Positions 45,604 to 54,523 of a stretch of DNA of 56,605 bases are shown here, piece after piece. The stretch covers positions 1-56,605 of the forward strand of contig SHYT01000002.1 in assembly GCA_009692665.1 (NCBI GenBank), written 5' to 3'. The DNA is from Dehalococcoidia bacterium (lineage in GTDB: Bacteria; Chloroflexota; Dehalococcoidia; Lucifugimonadales; SHYT01). The notes under the pieces are model-generated. The model was not told where the DNA came from. It made no database searches and saw only the letters and a list, made by a program, of their open reading frames with translations. A program made the translations under genes and the position numbers. Position 1 is the stretch's first letter. Every line of letters starts with the position of its first letter.

Positions 45604-46017
45604 CTTGCCCACGGTGGCTTCCATACGGACACCGAAGGCTTGCCTCATCGTCAAAACAGCGCCACAATATAGTGTCTGGGCGATGGATTGGGTTACACAA
45701 ATCCGTACTTTCTCATGGGGGAGAACACAAGCTGATTTGTTTCTCAGTTTCTTAAAAACAAAGGCGCGGATCGTTTGCCGCACAGTGATGCGCGGGAATT
45801 GTTCCAAACAATATTTGAATCAAAAACAAATCCCGAGACACGAGTATCTGGGATACCAAAGCGCTGCTCCGTCGGCTAGCTACAACTCCTAGTACGTTCT
45901 GCGGCATGCTGTCTAGAAGTTGTAGAAGACCGCCCGGAAATCCCGTGTTTTCCTCTTGCCTCGGCCTCGGCAGGCTGCGTATTATCAGGTAGGAGCGCCC
46001 TGAGACCGGAGACGAAG
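45604..46017. other. aroKB-dnaE intergenic region
   Basis: 414 bases, AT-richer in the middle. It carries a good promoter for dnaE at its end. I see no gene, repeat or RNA that I recognise elsewhere in it. Confidence 0.45.
45956..45985 (+). promoter_or_regulatory. Candidate promoter of dnaE
   Basis: TTGCCT (45956-45961), 18-base spacer, TATTAT (45980-45985); start near 45992, about 26 bases before the TTG start codon. Confidence 0.45.
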
Positions 46018-49000
46018 TTGTTTACCCACCTGCATGTCCACACGGAATACAGTCTTCTGGATGGCCTGTGCAAAATCCCCCAGATGGTGCAGCGGTGCAA
46101 AGAGCTGGGGATGGACGCCATCGCCATTACGGACCATGGCTCGCTGTACGGCGTCGTGGACTTCTACAAGGCCTGCAAAGAGGCCAAGATCAAGCCCATC
46201 ATCGGCTGCGAAATGTATATGGCCAAGGACGACCATGAGGGCCGCTCCCCCAACGAGAAGCAGCCGTTCCACATGGCCGCCATCGCCAAGAACAACATCG
46301 GCTACCATAATCTGGTGCAGCTCGTCACCAAGGCGCACCTGGATGGCTTCTACTACAAGCCGCGCATTGATAAGAAGCTGCTGGAGCGGTACCGGGAAGG
46401 GCTCATCGTCTTCTCCGGCTGCCTGAACGGCGAGATTCCCCGCCTCATCACTGACGGCCAGCTCAACGAAGCGCGCGCGGTCGCCAGATGGTACAAGCAA
46501 ATGTTCCCCGGCGATTTCTACCTGGAGCTCCAGCGCCACCCGGGAATGCCGGGCACGGAACTGGAGACAGTCAACCAGGAACTCATGAAGATGGCCAAAG
46601 AGCTGGACTTGCCGCTGGCCGCCACTAATGACTTCCACTACATCCGCCGTGAGGACGCAGAGGTCCAGGACATACTTATCTGCATTCACACCAACACCAC
46701 CGTCAACGATCCCAAGCGCATGCAGATGGACGGCGACTCCTACTACCTCACCAGCCCACAGGAGATGGAAGAGCTCTTCAAGGATGTGCCGGAAGCCATT
46801 GAGAACACGGGGCGGATTGCTGAGAAGTGCAATGTGGCGCTGGACTTCGGTGCACACCACCTGCCGCACTATGAAAGCCCCAACGGCCAGGACGCAGATA
46901 CCTACATGGCCAAGCTCTGCTGGGAGGGCCTGACCCGCCGCAAGCCGGACGCGCCGCAGGAATACCGCCAGCGCCTTGAGTACGAGTTGGACGTCATCAA
47001 GAAGACGCACTTCGCGGACTACTTCCTCGTAGTGTGGGACATCGCAAAGTTCGTCCGCAGTGAAGGCATCATGTTTGGTGTGCGCGGCAGCGCTGCCGCA
47101 AGCCTGGCGCTCTACTGCCTGGGCGTCACGGACATTGATCCCATGCCCTTCAAGCTAGTCTTTGAGCGGTTCCTGAACCTGGAACGCAAAGAGATGCCTG
47201 ACATAGACGTGGACGTTGAGGACGAACGGCGCCAGGAAGTGCTCCAGTATTTCGTCCAGCGCTACGGCCGCGATCACGTGGCGCAGATTATCTCGTTCGG
47301 GACCATGGGCCCCAAGGCCGCGCTCCGTGACACCGGGCGCGCCCTGGGCATGAGCTTCGCGGACGTAGACCGACTGGCCCGCCTGGTGCCGTTCCGCGCC
47401 AAGAGTCTGGACGAAGCGGCTGACATGGTGCCGGAGATGCGTGAGCTTGTGGACCTTGATGCTCAGGTGCGGAAGCTCTTTGAGACGGCCAAAAGATTAG
47501 AGGGCATCGTCCACCACGTGAGCACCCACGCGGCGGGCGTAGTCATCTCCAAAGACCCACTCACGGACACCGTGCCGCTTCAGAAACCCGTCCGCACAGG
47601 CGCCGGCGACCTCGCCATGACCCAGTTTGAGATGGGCCCCGTCGCAGAGCTTGGCCTGCTCAAGATGGATGTGCTCGGCCTTATCAACCTGACCATCCTG
47701 CGGCACACGGTGGAGCTCATCAAGGCCAACCAGAACATTGACGTTGACCTGCATGCTCTGCCCATGGACGACAAGAAGACTTTTGACCTCCTCTCGTTAG
47801 GAGAAACCAGCGACATCTTCCAGCTTGAGGGCGCCGGCATGCGCCGCTACATCAAGCAACTCAAGCCCACGCAATTCATGGACATCGCCGCGATGGTGGC
47901 GCTCTACCGGCCTGGGCCAATGGAGCACATCCCGCACTACATCCAGGCCAAGCACGGCGAGGTTGAGGTAACCTACCCGCACCCCGTCTTGCAGCAATAC
48001 CTAGAGGACACATACGGCGTCATCGTCTACCAGGACCAGGTGCTGTTCATTGTCCGTGAGTTTGCCGGCTACTCGCTGGGGCAGGCGGACATCGTGCGCA
48101 AAGCCATGGGCAAGAAGGTCCACGAGATCATGGTGAAGGAGCGCGCCAGCTTCGTCGCGGGCGCGCTCAATAAGGGGTACAGCCGGGAAGACGCAGATAG
48201 AGTCTATGACCTGCTGCTGCCGTTCGCCGGGTACGCCTTCAACAAGGCGCACAGCGTCAGCTATGCGCTGCTGGCCTACTGGACGGCGTACTTCAAAGCC
48301 AACTTCCCTGTGGAGTACCTCACCGCCGTGCTCAACTCCCGTGGCGAGAATCTGGAGCGCGTCGCCATCGCCGTCACAGAGTGCCAGCGGCTGGGCATCC
48401 AGGTGCTGCCGCCGGACATCAACAAAAGCGGCGTGGAGTTCACCATTGAGCGCACAGATGAGGGTATGGCGGCCGTGCGCTTCGGCCTCGCCGTCGTGAA
48501 GAACGTGGGCGAGGCGTGGGTGGAAGCAATGGTCGCCACGCGCAAGGACGGCCCGTTTGCCTCCGTTGGTGACTTCTTCCGGCAGCTGGACCGCAACGCC
48601 GTCAATCGCAAGTCTCTAGAGAGCCTCGTCAAGGTCGGCGCGTTCGACTGCCTGAGCGTCGAGCGCAGCGCCCTGCTCGCATCCCTGGACCGTTTAATGG
48701 CCATGGCCCAGCGTGAGACCAAGCTCCGCAAGAGCGGCCAGGTCAGCATGTTTGAAGCGCTGGGCGCATCGGAGCCAGCCGCCGCCGAGGTAGAACTGGC
48801 GGTTGCCGGGGCAGGGTCCGCTGAGGAGAAACGTTCCTGGGAACAAGAGTTGCTGGGCATTGCGCTCACGGACAACCCGTTCATGCAGGTCATCGCGCAG
48901 ATCGGCTCCACGGGGGCAATCATCTCGGTGCAAGACTTTGATCCAGGGATGAACGGCCAAAGGGTAACACTCTTCGGACAGGTCACGGGTGTGCGGGAGA

Positions 49001-49719
49001 GCTTCACGCGCGAGAAGAAGCCGTTCCTTGCCGCCAACCTTAAGGTGCTGGACGGCGAGGTTGAAGTGGTGGCGTGGTCCAACGTCTACGATCAGGTCAG
49101 AGCGACGATGACGGACGGCGCGCTCGCATGGGTCACCGGCAGGATCCGCTACCGCGATGACCGCGTCTCCGTCTCCTGCGACCAGGTTGAACCCTACGTG
49201 GAAGGCCAAGGGCCTCAGGAAGTTGCCACCCCGCAGAAGCGGGTAGCTCTTGCCGCGGCTGTAGCTGCTCCAACCATAGCACCTGACTCAGCTTTTACTA
49301 GAGCGCCAGCCTCTGCACTGGCCACTGCGGAAACGCCGGTGGCATACAAGAATGGCAACGGACACGCCTCGTACAACGAAAATGGAAACGGCCATAGCAG
49401 TGGCCACAATGGGAACGGTATGAACGGAAATAGTTTGAATGGTCCTGCTGCGGTTCGTGAGGTGCCAGCGGCGCCAATTATTCGGACGCTAGTGCTGCGT
49501 ATCCAAGAAACGGACCGGCCTCAGGAAGATGAGGCTCGTCTGCGTGATGCTCTCAAGGTGGTGCTGAACCACATTGGGCAAGACCGCGTCTTGCTGGAAG
49601 TCCAGCAGAACGCGGGTAAGCGAGTGCGGCTGGAAACGCCGTTCTTCACCCAATACTGCACGGAGTTGCATAGCGCCCTAGAAGTCATGTTAGGGCCGAC
49701 AGCCGTATTGGTGGAGTAG
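46018..49719 (+). CDS. dnaE: DNA polymerase III alpha subunit
   Basis: Replicative polymerase, 1233 aa. Starts at a TTG (46018) that reads into FTHLHVHTEYSLLDG, the invariable N-terminus, with GGAG upstream. Order: PHP domain (HVHTEYSLLDG; AIAITDHGSLYGVVDFYKA), palm with catalytic acids PDIDVDVEDERR and LLKMDVLGLINL, fingers/thumb (AAMVALYRPGPMEHIPHYIQ; KAHSVSYALLAYWTAYFKAN), helix-hairpin-helix, and an OB-fold (GQRVTLFGQVTGVRESFTRE). After the OB-fold is an Ala-rich spacer and an Asn-Gly-His-rich linker (residues about 1115-1140), then a 75-residue C-terminal module (RTLVLRIQETDRPQEDEARL). E. coli DnaE is 1160 aa. Monocistronic. Confidence 0.97.
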   Translation: MFTHLHVHTEYSLLDGLCKIPQMVQRCKELGMDAIAITDHGSLYGVVDFYKACKEAKIKPIIGCEMYMAKDDHEGRSPNEKQPFHMAAIAKNNIGYHNLVQLVTKAHLDGFYYKPRIDKKLLERYREGLIVFSGCLNGEIPRLITDGQLNEARAVARWYKQMFPGDFYLELQRHPGMPGTELETVNQELMKMAKELDLPLAATNDFHYIRREDAEVQDILICIHTNTTVNDPKRMQMDGDSYYLTSPQEMEELFKDVPEAIENTGRIAEKCNVALDFGAHHLPHYESPNGQDADTYMAKLCWEGLTRRKPDAPQEYRQRLEYELDVIKKTHFADYFLVVWDIAKFVRSEGIMFGVRGSAAASLALYCLGVTDIDPMPFKLVFERFLNLERKEMPDIDVDVEDERRQEVLQYFVQRYGRDHVAQIISFGTMGPKAALRDTGRALGMSFADVDRLARLVPFRAKSLDEAADMVPEMRELVDLDAQVRKLFETAKRLEGIVHHVSTHAAGVVISKDPLTDTVPLQKPVRTGAGDLAMTQFEMGPVAELGLLKMDVLGLINLTILRHTVELIKANQNIDVDLHALPMDDKKTFDLLSLGETSDIFQLEGAGMRRYIKQLKPTQFMDIAAMVALYRPGPMEHIPHYIQAKHGEVEVTYPHPVLQQYLEDTYGVIVYQDQVLFIVREFAGYSLGQADIVRKAMGKKVHEIMVKERASFVAGALNKGYSREDADRVYDLLLPFAGYAFNKAHSVSYALLAYWTAYFKANFPVEYLTAVLNSRGENLERVAIAVTECQRLGIQVLPPDINKSGVEFTIERTDEGMAAVRFGLAVVKNVGEAWVEAMVATRKDGPFASVGDFFRQLDRNAVNRKSLESLVKVGAFDCLSVERSALLASLDRLMAMAQRETKLRKSGQVSMFEALGASEPAAAEVELAVAGAGSAEEKRSWEQELLGIALTDNPFMQVIAQIGSTGAIISVQDFDPGMNGQRVTLFGQVTGVRESFTREKKPFLAANLKVLDGEVEVVAWSNVYDQVRATMTDGALAWVTGRIRYRDDRVSVSCDQVEPYVEGQGPQEVATPQKRVALAAAVAAPTIAPDSAFTRAPASALATAETPVAYKNGNGHASYNENGNGHSSGHNGNGMNGNSLNGPAAVREVPAAPIIRTLVLRIQETDRPQEDEARLRDALKVVLNHIGQDRVLLEVQQNAGKRVRLETPFFTQYCTELHSALEVMLGPTAVLVE

Positions 49720-49887
49720 CAAAATTCAAAAAACATTCAAGGGATTAGCGTCCTCAGCATTTAGGAATGTGTCCTGGGGACGTCTTGACACGTTGCCATA
49801 CCAGGAAGTTGACTCAAAAGCAGAGTCCACTTTCCAGCGCCTCGGTTGGAGGACCACCAAGCCCACGTAGTACCACGATGGGATCCC

Positions 49888-50406
49888 TTACCTACTCTCT
49901 AACTCCAGCAGCCTCGTCTTCATCGCCAGTCCACCGCCATACCCGGTGAGGCTGCCTTTGCTGCCCACCACCCGGTGGCAGGGAATGATGAGCGGCAGCG
50001 GGTTGCGCGCCATGGCCTGGCCTGCGGCCCGGACTGCTAATGGGCTACCCGCTTGGTGTGCAAGCCATGCGTAGCTGCGGCGCTCGCCACGGGGAATGCT
50101 GGCACAAGCGTTCAGCGCAGCCTTGAAGAAAGGCGGTGTGCCTGCCAGGTCTAGGGACATGGTGAATGTCACCTGCTCGCCATCCATGAACCGCTGCCCC
50201 TGCTGCGGCAGGTCGCCGAAAGCCTCAGGCTCCACCTTCATGTCCCCTTGTTCAACTCCGGCTTCTTCCAATGCGGCCTGCTCCGTGTTGGCGGGAAGTG
50301 AAAGCTTACGCAGTCCTGCGGGCGAGGCTACGGCGGCGACCCAGCCCATGCTGGTGTGAAAGACGGTGTATGAGTATTCCCGTACGGCTTGTGCCCGATT
50401 GTTCAT
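49888..50406 (-). CDS. ogt: Methylated-DNA--protein-cysteine methyltransferase
   Basis: Suicide repair of O6-alkylguanine. 172 aa from the ATG at 50406 (GGGGGAGG upstream; the frame is open further back but reads antisense to the transporter). N-terminal ribonuclease-like part (SYTVFHTSMGWVAAVASPAG), then the active domain: FKAALNACASIPRGERRSYA, AVRAAGQAMARNPLPLIIP and the acceptor motif PCHRVVGSKGSLTGYGGGLA. The ATG overlaps the stop of the MFS transporter gene (ATGA), so the two are translated together, an unusual pairing. Ogt-type from length and the absence of an Ada domain. Confidence 0.95.
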   Translation of the reverse strand: MNNRAQAVREYSYTVFHTSMGWVAAVASPAGLRKLSLPANTEQAALEEAGVEQGDMKVEPEAFGDLPQQGQRFMDGEQVTFTMSLDLAGTPPFFKAALNACASIPRGERRSYAWLAHQAGSPLAVRAAGQAMARNPLPLIIPCHRVVGSKGSLTGYGGGLAMKTRLLELESR

Positions 50407-51638
50407 GAGTGGCCTCCCCCTTGCCTTGTGGGCGCCCGGCGAAACTTGATGGGTAGCAGAATGAGGGTAGAGATCGCCTGCAATATGGCAGCGTACCAGA
50501 ATGCCGACATGAGGCCATGTCCTTCTACCAGAAATCCGATGATGATCGGTGAAGCCAGCGTGAATGGCTGGCTCAGCAGGCTCATAACGCCCATGGTGCT
50601 GGACTGCACGCGCTCGCCGGCCACATCCATGACCGCTGACTGCGAGATATTCACTGTGCCGTAGAAAAAACACCCCAAGGCGGTGATGACAATGCCAAGC
50701 CACAAACCGCCTGGAACTACAATCATCAAGCTGAACAGCACGGCCATCGTGGCAAAAGAGACGACAAGAACAACCTTGCGTCCAACCCTGTCTGACACCG
50801 CGCCCATAATGGGCTGGGAGATAAGGCCCATAACATAGAGCAGCGCTAGATAGATACCCAGGACAAAGGTAGAGTAGCCGAGTGTTTCACTCACGTAGAT
50901 GGGGAAGAAGACGGTGACCGCCTGGCGGGCCATGCCAGAAACCGCGCTGGAACCGGTCACGCCCAGGATTTGGACATTGGTCACCATGCCCTTGATGCCA
51001 GCTGCGTAGTCGCGAAGGGACGGCTTGGGGGCGTCATCAGAGTACGTTTTTCTCAGGCCCCACCAGAGCGCAATGGCTACGACGATAGCAGGCAGCAGGT
51101 GGAATTGCATCACCACGCGCCAGTTCATGACCAGCAGAACGCCACCCACGATGACAGGCGCGATGCTGTCCCCGACGCTTGCGCCAGCACCGTGGATGGA
51201 GAGCGCCATGCCGCGCGCTTCCCTGAAACGGACTGATAGAGAGCCAATGGCCGCAGGGTGCCACAGCGCACTGCCCAGGCCAATGAGCGTGGCTGCAAAA
51301 ATCGCCCAGCTGAAAGACGACGCGGTTCCAATAAAGAAATAGCCGAGGCCAAACGATAGGATCGCCAGTGCAAGGATGAGATTATTCTGGTTCCTGTACG
51401 AGTCCGAAATGAAGCCGGAGGGCAGCGTGAGCAGGTTGGTGAACATCCTGGCGGTGGAAAGCGTGCCTACGTCGACGTTAGAGAGGCCCAAGTCATTCTT
51501 AAGAGCGGGCGTAATGAGCGAGAAAAGCTGCTGGTACCAGTGGACGATGACGTGGCCCAGCGTGAGCGTGCTCAGCATAAAGAGCCGCTCGCGCCCAAGA
51601 CCCTGTGCACTCCTCCAAATGTTAGGCGCTATGCGCAT
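50403..51638 (-). CDS. Major facilitator superfamily transporter
   Basis: 411 aa with about twelve hydrophobic segments (for example ILALAILSFGLGYFFIGTA, YSTFVLGIYLALLYVMGLIS). Motif A-like loops are LPSGFISDSYRN after TM2 and MGAVSDRVGRKVVLVVSF in the second half. Early segments carry HVIVHWYQQLFSLITPALKN, reminiscent of the FSR (fosmidomycin resistance) and YfcJ-like groups, and HPAAIGSLSVRFREARGMAL is typical of FSR-like proteins. ATG at 51638 follows GAGG. Substrate unknown. Overlaps ogt by four bases. Confidence 0.88.
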   Translation of the reverse strand: MRIAPNIWRSAQGLGRERLFMLSTLTLGHVIVHWYQQLFSLITPALKNDLGLSNVDVGTLSTARMFTNLLTLPSGFISDSYRNQNNLILALAILSFGLGYFFIGTASSFSWAIFAATLIGLGSALWHPAAIGSLSVRFREARGMALSIHGAGASVGDSIAPVIVGGVLLVMNWRVVMQFHLLPAIVVAIALWWGLRKTYSDDAPKPSLRDYAAGIKGMVTNVQILGVTGSSAVSGMARQAVTVFFPIYVSETLGYSTFVLGIYLALLYVMGLISQPIMGAVSDRVGRKVVLVVSFATMAVLFSLMIVVPGGLWLGIVITALGCFFYGTVNISQSAVMDVAGERVQSSTMGVMSLLSQPFTLASPIIIGFLVEGHGLMSAFWYAAILQAISTLILLPIKFRRAPTRQGGGHS

Positions 51639-51729
51639 TCCTACCTCAAGTTACGCAGACTGGAAAGGAAGCAAGTTTGACATGCGACGCAGACTACAGT
51701 CGGCCACCAGGCCTGTCTGTTTGACAACC

Positions 51730-51903
51730 TCATCGAGCTAAACCTAATAAAGGAAGTGCCATGACTAACGCTATCCCCAGCAGCGCGAATAGTAAGGTTA
51801 CGCCGTAAAGAAAAACCATTGGCTGGTTGCCCCGCTTTTTGTAGCGTAGCAACATCCAAACAGATCCAATGATGGTAATTACACCGGAGACAATCAACAT
51901 CAT
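51730..51903 (-). CDS. Small membrane protein, 57 aa
   Basis: MMLIVSGVITIIGSVWMLLR, then YKKRGNQPMV, then FLYGVTLLFALLGIALVMAL and PLLGLAR: two hydrophobic helices joined by a short basic loop. ATG at 51903 (or the next ATG) has GAGGG six bases upstream. It lies 49 bases after the transglutaminase-like gene on the same strand, so it is probably the last gene of the MoxR operon. No family recognised. The basic loop suggests that both termini face outward by the positive-inside rule. Confidence 0.65.
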   Translation of the reverse strand: MMLIVSGVITIIGSVWMLLRYKKRGNQPMVFLYGVTLLFALLGIALVMALPLLGLAR

Positions 51904-51952
51904 CTCGACCCTCAACGATTTGCACGCCAGTATCCCGCTGACCTGAAACGGG

Positions 51953-54523
51953 CTAACGGCGGCGGTAGAACCTGCGGAAAAGTCGCCCTCGGATACGCTT
52001 CCAGGCAGCCAGCGTGCGGCTCGTCTCTTCAGCATCAATGGTGCGGCGGCCAAACCGGTTACGTGCATAGACGTCTGCCACCAAGTGGACGTCGTCTTGT
52101 AGACCAGGCAGGTGGGCACCTAAGCTCTTCGCGTACTCGGCGGGTGTTTCATATAGGGAAGGCGCCACGCCAGCCAGCCCGCCCAGGCGAGCCATCCTAT
52201 CATACACAAGGGCAGCGCCCGAGACCTGCACAAACATCTGGCGGTACCACAGCCATAGGAAGACCAAGGCAACCAGCGCCATACCAATCAGGATAACGAC
52301 CGTGTTCCGCAGCGGATGTCTTCCCAGCTCGTCCTGAAGGGTCGGGGGCGGAGGCTGTGGCTCCTCCGCCGAGTCAGGTGGCGATTCAGACCCTTCGCCC
52401 AGGGGATCTCCCCCGTCGCCGCTCGTGAAATCCGCATCGCCGCTTAGGGGTTGCCCTCGTGGAATTTGCCCCTTGCCTGGCGTCGGTTCAAACTCAATCC
52501 ATCCGTACCCCGGGAAATAGGCCTCAGGCCAGCCGTGGCTATCTGAATCTTTTACGATGTACATCCGGCCTTCGGCGTCGTAAGTCCCAGGTGCATAGCC
52601 AACCACCATACGCGCAGGCAAGCCAATGGAGCGGGCCATAACCACGAAGGCGGAAGCGAAATAGTCGCTGTAGCCTTGCTTGCTGACGAACAGAAAGTGG
52701 TCTACACCATCCTGTCCAGGCGGCGGCGGCTGGATGTTCTTCTCATAGGTCAGCGTGTTGTGTAGATAATTTTCCAGCGCTGTGGCCTTCTCAAAAGCAG
52801 TCACAGAGTTGCGCGTTATCTGGGCTCCAAGTTGGCGGACACGTGGCGTCACAGTATCCGGTAGCTGGAGGTAGCGGTCGAGCACCCAGCCTGGGTACGC
52901 GCCACGCACAGCGGTGAGGTCCTGGGCGGTCGCCACGGACACCAGCGAAGTAACTGTGTACGCTTCGCCAGGCTTCACCTCGCTCCGGCTCAATACCGAG
53001 ACGACATCCAGGGGAAATGGGTACTTCCGCTGGACTTGCACACTCACCAATTTGAACGTTTGGTTCCTTGAAATAGAGCGGCGCAGGGCCGCGGCATACT
53101 GATCATCAGATTCTATTTTGACGGTCACGGACTCTGTCTTACCCTGGCTGTCCAGCAATGTCATACCGCTGACCACCACGCCTTCGGGAAGCACTCGCAG
53201 GAGCGTTTGGGAAAGCTGGTCCTGCCCCATTGAGGCGGTGAGTGCCTTCAAGTCAGTAAAGGAGCGGCGCACGTCAGCAGGGAACGCACCAGGCGCTGAG
53301 GCGTCTTGCATGCGCAACTGGTACGTCTTTGGCGAGATCACCTCAGCAATGACAGTACGACCGGCAGAGATGGGCGTACTGCCAAGCGGCAGTTGAGACA
53401 CAGGGAACAGCGGTGTAATTGTCTGCTGGAGATCCACGCGGGAGCGGTACTCCATGGGCTGGGACACCGGCGGGATCCAGGGGATCTGGTGCCGCTCCGT
53501 TTTTTCTGCTACCCAGCCTCCAGATGTGTACTCGGTGTACACGCGCGAACGCCAGTATGTTGGGAACTGTGACTGCACCTGGAATACTGTCTGGTCAGTG
53601 TTCGTGAGCGGCCCTTGGAAAGGCATATTGGCAGCGAATTGCTTGAGCGGTACATCCTTGCGCGCGGGAAGTTGTGCAAACAGCCTGTTAAACTCGCCTT
53701 CCATCCTGTCCATTGGTTGACGGCCTTCCACCCAGATGGTCCGCAATGTGTTTGAAACAGCGGGCCGGGCCGGGAGCATTGCCGCAAGAATGAACACTAG
53801 GAACGCAAAGACAACTGCGTCCGTGAGTGTGGAAAAGCCATGACTGCTGGGGTACCCGGTTTGCCGCCTTTCCCAACGCTGCTGGCGTTCGAATGTGTGC
53901 ATACGTACAAGGAGCAGTGCAGCACAGAAGAAATACAGGAAAAGGAACGGATAGTACGAGTCTGGAAGATAACTTAGGTTGGCTACCAATCCCGTAGCGG
54001 TTGGTATAACTGCGCCCCACACATTGTGGAACCGGAAAACGGACCAAGCAGTGAAGAAGCCTGTAAGCCACGTAAATGCGGCGATGATAAGGCCAAATGG
54101 TAGGAGGTCAGGGCTAATGCCTCCCTCAACAACGGCGCTCCACCAGAGGACGATGCGCTGGTTAAAATCTGTGACACGCGCCAAGAATGTGCTGCCATCC
54201 GCAAGCAAAGTAGATTGCCAATAGACGAGGACTGCTCCAACTATGAGTGACAGCACAATCAACAGCACGCCATGAATGCGAATGCGCGAAAGCGCCAGGC
54301 CAAACAGGGACGACCAGACCATGATGCCCGTGAGTGATGGTGTTGCCAGCCATTGAGCCTTGTTTACCGTCCAGACAACCACCAACAATGAAGCAAGAAG
54401 CGCGACGTAGGTACTCCACCCCTCACGAGGGGTCACGCGCTTCAGCCACGCTTGCCATTGCGATTCACTGCCGCCCTCCTGCGTATCAGCGCGGGGCACT
54501 CTGGCGGTGTCCGCGGCGTTCAT
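51953..54523 (-). CDS. TgpA-like membrane transglutaminase-fold protein, catalytic Cys replaced by Ser
   Basis: 856 aa. About seven N-terminal membrane helices (STYVALLASLLVVVWTV; GLIIAAFTWLTGFFTAW), an extracytoplasmic beta-rich region, a transglutaminase-like core at about 600-680, an acidic linker (SGDGGDPLGEGSESPPDSAE), one further helix (VVILIGMALVALVFLWLWYR) and a cytosolic DUF4129-type tail (ETPAEYAKSLGAHLPG). The core reads QGYSDYFASAFVVMARSIGL then PARMVVGYAPG, DSHGWPEAYFPGYGW, IEFEPTPG: His and Glu/Asp positions present, but the position normally Cys is Ser (AGC codon). ATG overlaps the DUF58 stop (ATGA). Part of a MoxR-DUF58-transglutaminase operon. Confidence 0.9.
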   Translation of the reverse strand: MNAADTARVPRADTQEGGSESQWQAWLKRVTPREGWSTYVALLASLLVVVWTVNKAQWLATPSLTGIMVWSSLFGLALSRIRIHGVLLIVLSLIVGAVLVYWQSTLLADGSTFLARVTDFNQRIVLWWSAVVEGGISPDLLPFGLIIAAFTWLTGFFTAWSVFRFHNVWGAVIPTATGLVANLSYLPDSYYPFLFLYFFCAALLLVRMHTFERQQRWERRQTGYPSSHGFSTLTDAVVFAFLVFILAAMLPARPAVSNTLRTIWVEGRQPMDRMEGEFNRLFAQLPARKDVPLKQFAANMPFQGPLTNTDQTVFQVQSQFPTYWRSRVYTEYTSGGWVAEKTERHQIPWIPPVSQPMEYRSRVDLQQTITPLFPVSQLPLGSTPISAGRTVIAEVISPKTYQLRMQDASAPGAFPADVRRSFTDLKALTASMGQDQLSQTLLRVLPEGVVVSGMTLLDSQGKTESVTVKIESDDQYAAALRRSISRNQTFKLVSVQVQRKYPFPLDVVSVLSRSEVKPGEAYTVTSLVSVATAQDLTAVRGAYPGWVLDRYLQLPDTVTPRVRQLGAQITRNSVTAFEKATALENYLHNTLTYEKNIQPPPPGQDGVDHFLFVSKQGYSDYFASAFVVMARSIGLPARMVVGYAPGTYDAEGRMYIVKDSDSHGWPEAYFPGYGWIEFEPTPGKGQIPRGQPLSGDADFTSGDGGDPLGEGSESPPDSAEEPQPPPPTLQDELGRHPLRNTVVILIGMALVALVFLWLWYRQMFVQVSGAALVYDRMARLGGLAGVAPSLYETPAEYAKSLGAHLPGLQDDVHLVADVYARNRFGRRTIDAEETSRTLAAWKRIRGRLFRRFYRRR

